Of a stretch of 64,000 nt of DNA, positions 44,466 through 57,500 are shown in pieces; the first letter of the stretch is position 1; each line of letters opens with the position of its first letter. Under the pieces are notes generated by a model, which saw nothing but the letters and a program-made list of their open reading frames with translations, did not search any database and was not told the origin of the DNA. The position numbers and the translations under genes are program-made. This stretch comes from Cladobotryum mycophilum (lineage: Eukaryota; Ascomycota; Sordariomycetes; Hypocreales; Hypocreaceae), in NCBI GenBank assembly GCA_036429605.1, contig JAVFKD010000015.1, forward strand, positions 3,681,421 to 3,745,420. The letters run 5' to 3'.

Positions 44466-47400
44466 CGATCCAAGAAGGAGGTGGTTATTTTTACCTAATC
44501 CTTCTCCGCGTTCTGGCGTATCAAGCTTACTTTCAACGTAGTATGCATACGGATGTGTTGCTGCTTTGTTTCTGCCTTTCCTGCTGCTGGATGAAACACG
44601 GAGAACGGCCCATGGAGAGGACTGTGGATTCGGGTCATCGCCCAGTCCTCGGTGCATTTTTGCCATCCAAGAACTACTAACGCACCTTGGTAGACATCCC
44701 GCTGAAAGCTGTAGAGAGTTGGATGGACATGCAAACCTCCCAACCATCCCATTCTAGATGCGTAAAGAAGAAGTAATATGGTTATGATTCAAATGACAAT
44801 CTCCATTCCGCGCTGCAGATTGATTCAACACACCTTGTTGTGCCGTTCCGTGATCAATTGTTAATGGTGTCTCGCCGCCTTCAATGTAACCCTGACTACT
44901 TCAAACAAATGTCCACCATTCAAAATCATTATCAACAAGACGATGACTTGATTTGTGTCGCCAGCCGCTTGCCAAGACTTCTACGCCTTTTCTTTCCCCT
45001 CCTTCCCGTCCACTCTCCTGCATCTGCGGTCTAACTCGGTCGGCCCCGGCCAGCCATAGACGTCAGGTTACAGTTTTAGTTTTCTTCATCCTGATTGTAT
45101 CGATATGTTTTTGGTAATCATGATGGTATTATTGTATGTAAAATCGTGTGCGAAAACATGAGTAAAGTACATGAAAATACATATTGGCTAAGGCTTGAAA
45201 GATATTGGAACTATTATTCTACTTTAGCAAGCTACGACCCGTGTTCTCCATAAATGCTTTGGAGAGCAGTTGTGCAGGGTAGCTTCACTTCGCGAGTTCC
45301 TATATCAAGTAAACAAGCTGTTGTCTCACTTCCTTATCAAGCCGAGCCAGCTTCCTACGACGCCTCCTACGACGCCTCCTCTACGCCTTGCAAGCCACCC
45401 CGCGCTCTGACACGGAACCCTTTGCTATCCTATAAAATGTGACGCCACGAGAAGTCGCCATGCCTTGAATCGAAAAGATTCAGATGTAACTCTTTTCAGA
45501 ATAACATCTCGCGCCATCTCCCTGACAAACATCTACCCTACCCCCTACCGATCTCAATTTCGCCAAGGCTAATAACCTGAGATGGCATGCCGTCATGTCT
45601 CAACTTTGATTCATTTCCCGCCTTCGAGCCCGTGGTCCGTATTCCGATGTCAGAAATGACGGTCCGTCTCAACCACTATTTCCGCAACGACCTTCACAGG
45701 CTCCCACCCGATTCGCCATGCTCACCTAGCACATTGCAGGAGTCCCACCAAACAAAGATTTTTGGAAAGCCTTATCCATGATACGTGATGATGGCCGGCC
45801 TCATTGTCTACGCGACAGTCGAATGCCGAGAACAATATCTTGGGAAGAAGTGGCGAGACTCGGTGAAGTTAGAACTCTTACGGAGTCTCCCCCCCCCCCC
45901 CCCCCTAAAAAAAAAAAAAGAAAAAAAAAGGAAAAAAGAGCTCAAGACTTTGATGGTTAGAGTGTTTTTGGTTCACTGTCCGTTACGACGCCGAGTTACA
46001 CTGGACTAAGCGCTGCATAACATTGGGAGGGAAAACGGCATACGGATACATGAGTCTCGCTGGTGGTGATTGCTCTGATTCAATACTTACTGAGCTCATG
46101 AGCTACTGGCAACACTGCTCGATACTCAATGGCTCATGACCTGTCTAGCTTGACATCTTCTCGGCCGAGGTCAAGCGTGATCGCCATGTCTAGATCGCCG
46201 ACAACTTTGCCGACCTACGGATCTCGGAAATGAATCGATTCACATTTGCGTCGCAGTCATCTCGTCGGTCCGTCGTCGTCCACATACCCCCAACAACGAA
46301 GTCTATGGCCCTCAAGGACTCCAACTTGGTATGCCAAATCTCAGTATCTTCTCCTACAAGACTGCGTGCTCTGCATTTCACCCATCTTCTCAATAATGCA
46401 AACTCCATCTTGGCCATGAGAGCAACACTATTGCGTAAAAGCCCTACCTACAAACACAACTCGGATCGAATCGATCGTCTGATGCAAGCCAGACTGCTAT
46501 CAGACTGTATCCGATGAAGAAGCGCCTTAATACACATCAGTATGTTCATGTACTGCTAACCAGCCCGCCCATTGCTTGCACATTACACACTGCATCCGGA
46601 GCATTGCTGCCACCAATACCTCTTATGGTGTCCTTGTCTCTTCTTCCCTTGTCATTCTTACTTGGGTTCGGCTCTTCGCTTGGACTTGGAACATCGGCCC
46701 CGCTGAGAAATGACACGTACAATGCGCTGCCAGCTAGGGACTCTGGTGATGTGTCGGAGGTTGGTGCCAGAAGCAGGAGTGTGTCCTGTATACTGAACAA
46801 AGGCTACCGGATACTGTGATTGCGTCCGCGGTTTATTGTAAAGACTTGGACGCAGTCAGGCGGGCTGAAGTGACAACAGATACGTGAATGCTAGCCGAAC
46901 AAACTAGTAACAGAACTTGAAGTCCCTGATACAGCATTATGAGTTTCCTGCGCATCATTTCCAACACCCAGCCAGCACCTACTGCATCACTGTCCATTAG
47001 TAGTATGCAAATGTAGTCGTGTAAATGCCTGTCACTATCCTGGTCACAACCTGCGCCGTCTTTTCATGCTCAACATGGTTTGCACATCTTATATCGGTCT
47101 GTTTCGTACGACCGCAGCATGTCCCGGAAAACAATCTTCCATGTGCAAGGACGAAAGCATCTGCCTGAGTGGCATGGTATTCGTTGTACTTGAATATCAA
47201 CGCAATAGCCCAGCCAGTGTCATCACTTGTGCTGAACACCGCAACTGGACCAAGACCGGATCCAACATACTTCTGCCATGGCCAAGTCCGGGACATTGGA
47301 CTTGGCGTTTCCCCAGTAAAACATTGATAAATGTACATGGAATCCTCTCGTTCCGCATGTGTAGATTCCCGACTCGTCGCTAAAGACGGGAGCATGCATG

Positions 47401-49680
47401 GGGCTTGTGAATGTTTAAAGGGGTTTCGGCTGCTTCGTATTCCCGTGTGCAACCTCTCAATCTTTTGTCCGAGTTGGCGAAAAGCATCGCCTATGTGAGT
47501 CAGACAGGAAGTCAAATGAGAATGATATTCTGTTGACCTTGCAATGGGAGTTATGCACTGCTTGTTTCTTGTCAGCTTGGGCTGATCAAGTATTAGAGTA
47601 GACACTAGGGATTTCGCTACATATGTTGCATACCATCCTAGAATCAGCAAATTTTATCCTCTACTGGCGCACCGCTAAGTCAAGTCTCATGGCGATGGAT
47701 ACAATCAAGTATGAGACGTAGAAAAATGGCCTTGATTTACCTTGCCTTGTATTTAACCGGTGATATAAACAATAACAAGCAAAAAGGGCAGCAGGGTGAT
47801 GGAAAGATCAGAATCCATTGCCATTGGCAGCCCTCAATCCAACTTCAATCTCATTTTGGTGCTGCTTCAACTCCAGTGGGTCAAGAAAGGATGCTTTGGC
47901 AATAAAATTCCTCTATTCCCTGGGAAATAATGGAGGAGCTTCTCATTTGCGCCTCGAGAACTTTGCCAACAAAGCCTGCGATGAGGCCCGCACCTCGCCC
48001 TTGCATCTCCACCAACAAGAAAGTCATCATCTTCATGTCTCTTCCCGAGTATCTTCTGGATCGGTCAAGACGCAGAACGCATGCGGCTCGCGAGAGGTGA
48101 GCGGCTGAAATCTCACGCCTGGCAGGGCAGGTCTTCAGCTACATGGGTCGTGATTAGCGAATCCACCTCGGTAATGGAGCCTCGTGCAGCTCCGGGTCGC
48201 ACCCAAGGTCTTCTGTCAGGAAAACTTCCTTTCCCAACCATGGAGCTCGCGGATGATAGTGAAGCCAGCGCATCTGTAGGGCTTGGCGGTCACTACGTTA
48301 GTCTACATCGCTTTCCAGGTCAATCATCGGTGTGCCCAGTTCTCTTTCGACCTGGATGGCAATGGCTAATGCTTGCGAGCAAAAAGTCCTTCCCTTGACC
48401 GTAGGAACAAGGCCAAAAGATGCGAGTCATGAGTGCTGGGGCTTGTCATCACGGATCGTGATCCGACCGAGGCCAAATATGCGTAACAGCCTAACAGGGC
48501 TGAGCGACAAGTGAAGACGTGACTAAGCGGGAAAGGTGCATTCGAATCGGACCAATACTTGAAGAAAGACTTGGCGGTGAATTTGACGTTTACCTCCTCA
48601 ACGGATTTGGCATACACCGAGCTGAAGAGACTGACGAGAGCGGCCGATGAGAGAACTGTGGCTAGCTTAGACTCCATCCTGTCTGTTTGGTACTACTCAT
48701 CCATTCGTCGCTTGCGGGGCACACGTAAGCCCATTTCAAGACATTTCCAATGGCCACAATGCGCTTGTTCGAGAGCCCTGGTATTCATAGTCAATATATG
48801 AAGTCGTCACGAGCCAATCCAGATTTAGGCAGCCAAGGATTTGGTGGCTGTGTTGTCATGGATTCGATAGTAAGAGAGGGCGTCAGGCGGGTAAACCATG
48901 TTGCCGATCAGTTAGTAGAGATCGATATTGATATGGAATGAAATGAATAAGAGTCGTGATTCCGAGACAAGGCTGATGATTGAGTTCATTCAAGGTGTGT
49001 GGATCTGTTGGTTTAAAGAGAGAAACAGCGAAGATGGGAAGCTCGAATAGCCCTAACTAACACCATCTCCTCAGGTTATGTAATCATCCCTCTCTTTGGT
49101 TCCCAAGACGCGGGGACTCAGAAGAAGATGATGGTTCATTTTATCTTTTTTTCCCACTTCATGCTCGCACAAGTACCCTGGAAGCGATAGAGAGAGACGA
49201 CTCGTGCAGTCCGACGACTACAAATGCAGAATTGCATTACAGTTTTTCTAGCCGAGGAGAGCATTCGGAATCAGCCTTTAATCTTTCCGCCATAAGTCGT
49301 AACACTTCATCCATGCGGAGATGTGCACATAGTCAACCATGGTAACGATGACTTTGGTGGGGAGCCCCCGCATCGGAAGTGATTCCGCTGAGCAATCGTT
49401 TTGTACCCCGCGTTGATGATGCTTCTCTTTTGATCCATCGAGTATTCTCGGTCGGGGATGGCTATTGACGGTTCATCCACCATGATGCTACGTCATGACG
49501 CATCGTTATTTTTGAGCATAATTCTCATATACATTTGTCATTAATGCGACTCTGGAGTGAATAAACAAGAAAAAAGACGCTCTCAAACACGTTTTGTGCT
49601 GAATCATTTAGGAGCAGCCTCAACTCCAGACGAGATCAACAGCGGGATTGTTACGTCAGATCAAGACATCACCAAACATC

Positions 49681-50358
49681 ATGGCCGACTACACGCTCTA
49701 CAGCTACTTTCGCTCATCTTGCTCCGCCAGAGTTCGTATCGTCCTCAATCTGAAGAACATCGATTACGATACTGTACCTGTCCACCTCCTCAAGGATGAG
49801 CAGCTCTCGGACGCTCACAAGGCCCTCAACCCATCGGCCTCGGTGCCGCTGCTCGTCCGCAAAGGTGGAAGCTTCAAGATTGAGCAATCCGTCGCGGCCA
49901 TCGAATACCTGGAAGAAGTGCACCCTCAAAATCCTATCCTACCACCTCTATCGAACCCCGAAGCTCGTGCCGCGGTGCGGACACTAGCGTTAATCGTCGC
50001 TGCCGACATACAGCCCGTGACAAACCTTCGAATCATGCGTCGAGTAAAGGCATTGGGTGGCGCGGCGGAGGAGTGGAACAAGGACTTGATGACGGCTGGA
50101 CTGCAAGCCTACGAGACGATTGCCAAAGAATGGGCCGGGAAGTACTCTGTCGGTGACGACATTACCTTGGCAGATGCCTGTCTGCTGCCGGCATATTGGA
50201 ACGCTGAGCGGTTCGGCGTTGATCTGGCCGCCTTTCCCGTTATCAAGAAAATTGTTGAGGGTTTGAGTCAGCATCCGGCTGTTGTCAAGGCACACTGGAG
50301 GAATCAACCAGACACACCAGAGGACCTGAGAGAAAAGCCGGCTGGAAGTGGGCAGTAA
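49681..50358 (+). CDS. maiA: maleylacetoacetate isomerase / zeta-class glutathione transferase
   Basis: 225 aa, single exon, starting at the ATG at 49681 (CATCATGGCC context); the longer frame upstream has no better start. The N-terminal thioredoxin-like domain carries the zeta-class signature SSCSARVRI (12-20) with the catalytic Ser/Cys, then NPSASVPLLV and EQSVAAIEYLEE for glutathione binding. The helical C-terminal domain has ALIVAADIQPVTNLRI and a conserved LADACLLPAYWNAERFGVDL. The enzyme isomerises maleylacetoacetate to fumarylacetoacetate in tyrosine and phenylalanine breakdown, using glutathione, in the cytosol. Other genes of that pathway (homogentisate dioxygenase, fumarylacetoacetase), often clustered with it in fungi, are not in this window, so it may be a stand-alone or detoxifying paralogue. 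Confidence 0.9.
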   Translation: MADYTLYSYFRSSCSARVRIVLNLKNIDYDTVPVHLLKDEQLSDAHKALNPSASVPLLVRKGGSFKIEQSVAAIEYLEEVHPQNPILPPLSNPEARAAVRTLALIVAADIQPVTNLRIMRRVKALGGAAEEWNKDLMTAGLQAYETIAKEWAGKYSVGDDITLADACLLPAYWNAERFGVDLAAFPVIKKIVEGLSQHPAVVKAHWRNQPDTPEDLREKPAGSGQ

Positions 50359-52796
50359 GGTTGTTTAACGTTATTTTGACCAGAGTGCGACGGCAAGGGA
50401 GAGAAACGTGGGGATGATCCCCACCATGCAATATATGCCTTGTTATGTTGATCCCCGGCTGCGTACGTGCGTGCGTGTGTGTGTGTGTATGGGTCGTTCG
50501 TAAATGCAGATTCCGCCCTCCAATGAGATTCTCGAGTCGCATTACACAGGCAGTTATGACGACTCTCCACCTCATGTATGACTCTTAATCCCCGGGTCGT
50601 AAACACCGGCAGTCAAGAGCTGGTTGGTTCGTTTACTTGTTCCGGTCAGGGTCCCTCGTACACACACATGCGGATTTTGCTCTTGGCGTTATGGCGGGAG
50701 GAGCCGTTCCGCTTTTCAACACGGTCTCTTCTCTCTCCTCTCTGCTTGACTCTATTGATTACTCTATATTCTTCAAGTGGTAATGGATGCAGCTGCGGAA
50801 CTTTCACCAGGCGCCATCCGGGGGGGGGATCTTCATCTTGGCCTTGGGGCTTGTACGCACAACGTGTAACCAAACTGGCGAAATTTGGCATCATCGTGCG
50901 ACCGAATTGACCCCTTTGTCGGGTTGACGGGATGCTTCTTCGCGCCGATCTTGATAAATTAGGGTCGTTCAAATCCCTTGCTTGTTTTGAGGTTCCGCGG
51001 ACTTTTGTAGTGGGAGCCTGCAACGTCCGTGGATATTGTCGTTTCCTGTCTTGCGTAGCAAGGGAGAAGATACATGCATTGGAAATGACCTGTTCTGGAC
51101 CGAGGCAGATTATTGCCTAGACACGAACAAGAAGGGAGGAAAAAAACAACAACAATTGAAGCCTTCGGTACCGACTCGGCAAATAGCAGACAGGTTTCAA
51201 GCCCTTTTTTCTCTTCTCCTCCCTTTTCACATTTTGTGTGCCGTATGTATGTTTCATGTGTAGGTATGGAGGTGAGTTCTTTGTCCAACAGATTCCACGT
51301 GCCGGGGACTTGATGCAGGCTCGCTCACCGTATCGAAATGTCGGCCGATATGATTTGTAGCCCTTTTAGCGGAGCCGAGAATCGACAGGCCACAGCGTAG
51401 CCGTACATACTTGTACTTGCACAGATGTAGGTGAAGCAGATCCATGTACACACTGCTCCGTGGGTGGGTGCTTATATTCTTACTGCACCGTCCACATGGT
51501 CCATGGTTACTGGGCACTTTTATTAATAGCTATTTCAGCACTTCGTTCGTCTTGCCTTTTGGTCTTTTTAGGGTAATTGTTAATATTTTGTGCTCAGGTT
51601 ATGCAGCATGTGAACTGTTGGTGGTTTGGCGCTTTGGCATTCCCTGCCCGCAGGATGTGCTTTTTATTTACGAATAGCGCCCGCTCGTGTGCTCACTTTA
51701 TGACGGCCGTCTTCTGAGCAAGGTTGGGAGAGGAGGGGAAATGGACACACAAAGTTGCCGTAGTTGGTGGTATTCGGCGCTACATTTGTTTTTATGACAT
51801 GAAGGGCGAATTTAGCCCCCAAGAAGTATATTATTAATATATTTTGAGCCAACGAGCTTTTATTCCAGATGGAGTACTCCGTACTTTTGGAGTAATTAAT
51901 CAACAAGATATTGCTGGACTGCTCGCTTGCCTGGTACGGGTCTTGGCAGCTTCATTGATTCATGCGTGGAAAAAGGTAAGCATTTTACGGAGTACAGGAG
52001 AAAGATGCCTCAGCAGGTTATCCCTGTCATCAACATGCAAGTACCTACCTCATTCTAGGACTGTAGTCTCTGGTATGTATGTTGCTATCCATCATTAGTA
52101 TCACAAGATGCTTCGTCTCATCTACAGTCATACAGTCATACTGTCATACTGTCATATAGAGTCATAATTGAGCCCGACCGGACGGCTCCCCGGACCATCA
52201 AAGCAAGCCCAGATCCCTACATTATAATACAGCGCACTGCCTTTGCCATGACAAGTAGATCACCAAAAGGCCCGTGCAATAGGACTGTGTAGCCCCCCTG
52301 CCTTGTACCGCTCCACCTACAGCAAAGCCGACGGTACATGCGTAACATCTGCCGCTATCCCACGCGTATTCTGGACTCCTTTACACGGACTCCGTTGACA
52401 AACGAAGGCGGAGAGTGAGTGGTCGGTATTCGACAACGCCCGCGGAAGATTTCCCGGCATGGGAGAAGGGGGAGTGGAATTCGAAGCAGGACCGGGATTC
52501 GTGTGCAGCAAAAAACAAGAAAAAACAAGCTGCCAAGTCGCTTTCGACTGCAGGGCCCTTCATGTAGCTGGCAACACGCGATGCTACAGCATCTGGGTCC
52601 AATCAGACGTCATCTCGTTCCTTGTCTCTGATATCATATGGAAGCTTGGAGCACTCCGACTCTCCGATGCACCCGCGGACAACCCGTGGCTCGGTGGTGG
52701 CAGGGCTATATGTGCTGTCAAGCTGTCAGCTGTGGGAAAGGGTATTAAAGGGTCTTTGCAGCCGTCGTCGATTAACCTTTCTCTCGAAGCTCAGCC
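50359..52796. other. intergenic, no gene recognised
   Basis: Ends with the promoter of the P450 gene. A GT-rich run lies at 50465-50488 and an imperfect tandem repeat at 52124-52166. The frame at 52459-52917 overlaps the P450 start and is not convincing. Confidence 0.45.
52124..52166. repeat. tandem repeat of ACAGTCAT / ACTGTCAT
   Basis: Four to five copies of an 8-bp unit (ACAGTCAT, ACAGTCAT, ACTGTCAT, ACTGTCAT, then a decayed one) about 630 bp upstream of the P450 start. It may be neutral or a cluster of protein-binding sites. Confidence 0.8.
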
Positions 52797-54579
52797 ATGT
52801 TTCAGACATTGGGATCCATACAAGTTAAGCGATTCACGATGGATAGCGTCTTCTTTTCAGCAAAATCGGCTTCTGGGGCCCAGATACCAGTTCGTGCCCG
52901 TTGGGATGAGCTATTAGTTACCTGGGACTTCCAAAAGCTAGCTCAAGTTTTCAGTCTGGCTCTTGGACTGGTAAGTTTGGCATTTTTTCTCTTGACATTT
53001 TCTACAAGAATGAACCTGGTGAGAGTGGCAGGGTGCTGAACGTTTTTGTCTTAGTTTATCGCCCACACCTTGGCTAATGCCATATATCGACTCTGGTTCC
53101 ATCCTCTCGCAAAATTCCCCGGCCCCCGACTGAACGCTGTTCTCTACTGGCCTTATCTATACTCAAATCACGTCCAGGGTTCATGGGTTAGGAAGGTTTC
53201 TGAGCTACATCGCAAATATGGCCCCGTTGTGCGAATTGGACCAAACCACCTGTCCCTGGACGGCGCTGTCGCTTGGCCAGAGGTATTCGCTCTCAGAGGA
53301 GCCGAGGAATGCCCCAAGCCGGTAAACCACTTCTTCGAGGGCGACTCGGCCAGTCTCATCGGTGCACCGCGCGATGTCCACAGACGCCAACGACGACAGC
53401 TCAACCACGCCTTTAGCGACGCTTCCTTGACTAAGCAGGAGGTTACGATCAAGAGATATGTCGACATGACAATGCAGCGACTATCTAGCAGAGCCGATGC
53501 TGGAACGACCATCAACTTTGTCGACTGGATGAACTTTACCACCTTTGACATCATTGGCGACCTTGCCTTCTCCGAGTCTTTCGATTGCCTGGAAAAGAAT
53601 GGTTATCACCCCTGGGTTCTATCTCTATTTGAGGGTATTCGAGGTGGCGCCATGCGTCGTTTCCTTCTCTCTTATCCTCTGTTGAAATTAGTCGTCACCA
53701 CTCTCGGTCTTAGCAAGGATATGAAGACACAGACCAGAAACCGATATCTCGCTAGAGAAAAGGCCAAGAACCGCATGGAAAAGGGACTTGAGACTACCGA
53801 AGGACACGCCGACTTCATGACCTACATGATGAAGGCTAACCGAGATGGTCAGCATGGCTTTGAGGACCACGAGATGCTTGCTACTGCGCCTATCATCGTT
53901 GTTGCCGGTAGTGAAACCACTGCGACTGCTCTTTCTGGCCTCATGTTCCAGCTTACGCAGCAGCCCGAGATTTACAAGAAGGTCACTGATGAGATCCGAG
54001 CCACGTTCAGCTCCGAGGATGATATCACACTGAGAAGCAGCGCCACGCTCGAGTACCTGCACGCCTGCACCGAAGAGATTCTCCGCTTCTATCCTCCTGC
54101 CGCTGAAACTTCACCACGAATCTCCACTGGCCGACTCATCGCTGGAAACTATGTCCCCGCTGGTGTAAGTTGAACCCAATCCGTGCTTGCTGATATAAAG
54201 AAACACTTTGCTGACCATGTTCCGAATACAGACCAGAATGTCCGTTTACCAATTCCAGACGTTCCGCAACCCGGATCACTGGGCCGAGCCTGACTCATTC
54301 ATCCCCGAGCGATGGTTGTCAGAGACCCACCCCCTGTACGACCCCAAGTTCAAGTCCGACAACCACGCCATCTTCAAGCCCTTCAGCTTCGGTGCCCGAG
54401 ACTGCATCGGCAAGAACCTGGCCTACTCCGAGTTGCGATTGATCGCCGCGCGCTTCATGTACCGCTTCGACTTTGAGCTTGCGTCCAAGCAGGATGACTG
54501 GCAGAACAGTCAGCGAATCTTTGGTGTGTGGGAGAAGGGACCTTTGAACCTGCTCTTGAAGGCTCGTAATAGTGCTTAG
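52797..54579 (+). CDS. cytochrome P450, CYP65-like, 543 aa, three exons
   Basis: Exons 52797-52970, 53055-54164 and 54232-54579 join in frame (174 + 1110 + 348 nt). The introns start GTAAGT and end TTAG and ACAG. The N-terminus has a membrane-anchor helix (AQVFSLALGLFIAHTLANAI), then the proline-rich hinge WFHPLAKFPGPRL. The I-helix has AGSETTAT (from A342), the K-helix ExxR is E399-I-L-R402, the PERW motif is in FIPERWL, and the haem loop FSFGARDCIG has the ligand Cys486. It fits a microsomal class-II monooxygenase that needs P450 reductase. Overall sequence resembles the CYP65 / isotrichodermin C-15-hydroxylase-like group common in fungal secondary metabolism, but no backbone synthase is nearby, so the substrate is unknown. 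The first ATG was chosen; an in-frame ATG 14 codons later (52839) is possible. Confidence 0.93.
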
Positions 54580-57500
54580 ATAAAGAAGGTGCGACACCGA
54601 GATTGAATAGTGCATTCTTCCTGAAGAAACAGGTTGGTTGCTTCGTGATTAGGGCAGAATGATGGAATGGTGGATGGGTGATTTAACCCAGCCAGCAATG
54701 ACGTGACGGACTATTTCCTTTCTTAGATTTGGGAGTTTTCTTTTTTTGGACACATTCGGTGGGATTCTGGGTACCTTGGCGCTATCTATTTATTGAGTGA
54801 ATACAAATTTTGAATATGTTCTTTCGTTGCAGATTACCGTTCGGTTTTTAGAGAGGAATGATTCGTCAACTCAGATACAGACTTGTTCTTGATTGTGCAT
54901 GGAATCACAGTAGTACATTCGCGCATACCATCCTCAGAATATGGAATGGGCACTTCAAATAGCATGCGGAAAAGGATTCAGCGTGAGATCACGGAACCCA
55001 GGAATGACTGGGTAATGCTTGCTTTCGTCGTGCGATCTAACTCGGTTTGACTCAACGCCCAGCCGGAGCGTCATGCAATTCTCCTTAGATGATGGGTAGA
55101 CAAAATCCATTGCAGTTAAATTGATGTTCAAGACGCTTTCTTCAATGTACAATTTATGATCCGATCATGGTTGATGCCATTGACTTGCCCACGGCTTCAC
55201 AGAACACACCTCTTTGACTCGACGGCAGCATCTAGCATCTTCAAGTCCAAATCTTGAACCAAGGTACCAGCCTATGTATGGTATTGTCAATATTTAGTTC
55301 TTACTTACTTCAAATTCTTAACTCAGAGTATGATAAGTAGACTGCCGCGTGAGAGATTGAAATTAGGTTGGTTGATCTTGATGGGGACAAGCGTAATCGC
55401 CACACTCCGCAAACACACCGACAATCTATGTCCATAGTGACATGATCCATGACACTAAGATTGAGCCCTGAATATGCAATATAGTACGAGCTGAAATCAT
55501 TATTTGAGTCCTTGTCGTAAGACGTGATGGCACTACTAGCGCTGAAGCGCTGGGGATGAGCGTCTTGACATTGTGGATATGGTTGAAGCTGTCGACAAAG
55601 CTTACTTGTATCAGTAAAATAGAATGAGATCTTAGAATTATGCCTTTTTTTACTCTAATGATATATTTCGGGCCTATCAATGAGCCTTTTGAGGTTGCGC
55701 AGGTCGCAAATGGCTTCCTGTTCATATCCGGGGATACCTAACAACGCTTTGCCGCTGACCCTTCCATAGATCATATGCCACAGAGGAACTGCCCTTGATG
55801 TGACTCAAGTAAGTACGCATAGGATCAAGAGTTCATTTCGTAACCGTACCATCTAGAGTCCCACAAAGCTACCACATTTCGTGTTCACTACGGTTTATAT
55901 CTCCTTTACCCCCTGGCCTGTTTGCTCACTCTGCCCGGCATTCAGCGCAGATGCAGGAGCCTATCTATAGATGTGGCCATGAGTTCGAAAATTATAATAG
56001 CACTTATTAATTGCGCCTGAAAATTATCACAATGGACAATCTGGTAGTCGCAACCCTTTGGAGGCGAGCCGAGTAGATGGGAGTTGACATGGCAAGGAGG
56101 TGATTCGTTTTTTTACTGGAGATGGCGAATAACTTTTAATTTGAGTTATCTATGATACATATATTCTACGAGAGTTCTCATATTGTTGCTTATTCGGGAC
56201 ATCACAAAGCGAATGTTGTGATTGAACCATTCCCTATGGCAGATGACAGATCCCCTCTGGTGTTGTCATTTAACACGACCACACACGTTGCACGGGGAAG
56301 TCAACAATTAAACAAGATTTCTTATATGCCCAGTCAGATTATCAAGCAGTTGTTGAATAGTACTAAAACTTGATGGAAATTTTTACCACAGCTCAAGGTC
56401 TGGGTGGGATGGAAGCTCGAACTATTACCAGGACCGTCATCTTTGAGCAGCCAGATACGACTGACATCAATATTGGTCACCTTGACTCTTGGTCGGAGTG
56501 CTCCAGAAGAGATCTTATTTCATTTTCTCTTTGTCTGCATAATGCCATTGCTAATTGTAGGAAACAGTATAAGCCCATACAGTTATCCTCCATTGACATC
56601 ATCATCAAAGAATTGTCAATATTCTGTGCATATTTGGCAAAGTATGGGGAAAGGTAGACCTGAATATTAAAAGAGATATACTATAATATAAAAGAAGTCG
56701 AAATAAGGACCGCGCGTATTTGACCAGTTACCAAGTTCATCACTGACTGAGGTGTTTGCTCATGCCCGCCTGGCAATAATCGACAACTCTGATACAGCAT
56801 AGCCACATAGCAAGTAGCAAATAGCAAATAGACATAGAGGTTTTAACCAAGAGCCCTAAAGTAAAGAATTAAGCCTAAATGTAATAAAATTGTTATGTTA
56901 TTGTGTAAATCCACTGTCCTCTAGGAGCTGGCCCGCAGTCATTTGTTCCATTCAGTCTTACGCTTTTCACGAATTACCAGCAAAATGATGCAATATCGAT
57001 GTATATTCTAAACTAAATGAAATTAAAAGTCTTCGAAAATATCTATAGCTATTTCAATGGCTTTTTTGAGCGCTTCTGGAAAGACAATAAACGTGATGGT
57101 TTGTCTGTGGAGGCTGGGTGTCATGTAAGCAGATTCCCACAGCTGGCCCAGACATATCACTCGGCTCTAGAATAGTAGATAGTCATACATCAAAGGCTTC
57201 TAGTCTTGCTAAAATCCCCAGGAAAGGATTCTTTAATTTGGTGGTGGTGCCTTTTGAGCAACGCCGAGCACTCATGTTTGTTCATTCGAACTGTAATACT
57301 AACTTATATCATGCTTGAGTGACATCACAAGCAGTCATTGTTGGCATCCATATTAGCATGTCCAAGCTGCTTCGCTCCAATTAATTCCCTTCTGGACATT
57401 TTTAATTGCACCGTGACGCATCTTTAACGATTGCTTGTTTTCTGACAGCATTGATGGCATATGTGCTTCTGACACATTTGGTATGCATTTAAACTTGAAA

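Larger units (their letters stand above)
43179..49680. other. 6.5 kb without a recognisable intact gene
   Basis: The part nearest 43179 holds the MFS promoter. Simple repeats are at 43221-43241 (GGT), 44421-44463 (GA) and a poly-C/poly-A tract at 45891-45935. Two stretches look coding but lack a clear start or exon plan: the minus-strand frame at 46997-47650 (217 codons open, no ATG start) and the minus-strand frame at 48366-48677 (starts MESKLATVLSSAALVSLF, signal-like, 103 aa). They could be relics or exons of genes I cannot assemble. Confidence 0.45.

Noticed and set aside
44101..44541. Open frames on both strands over the GA repeat
   Set aside because: Created by the GA dinucleotide run (Arg-Glu or Leu-Ser repeats), not by selection.
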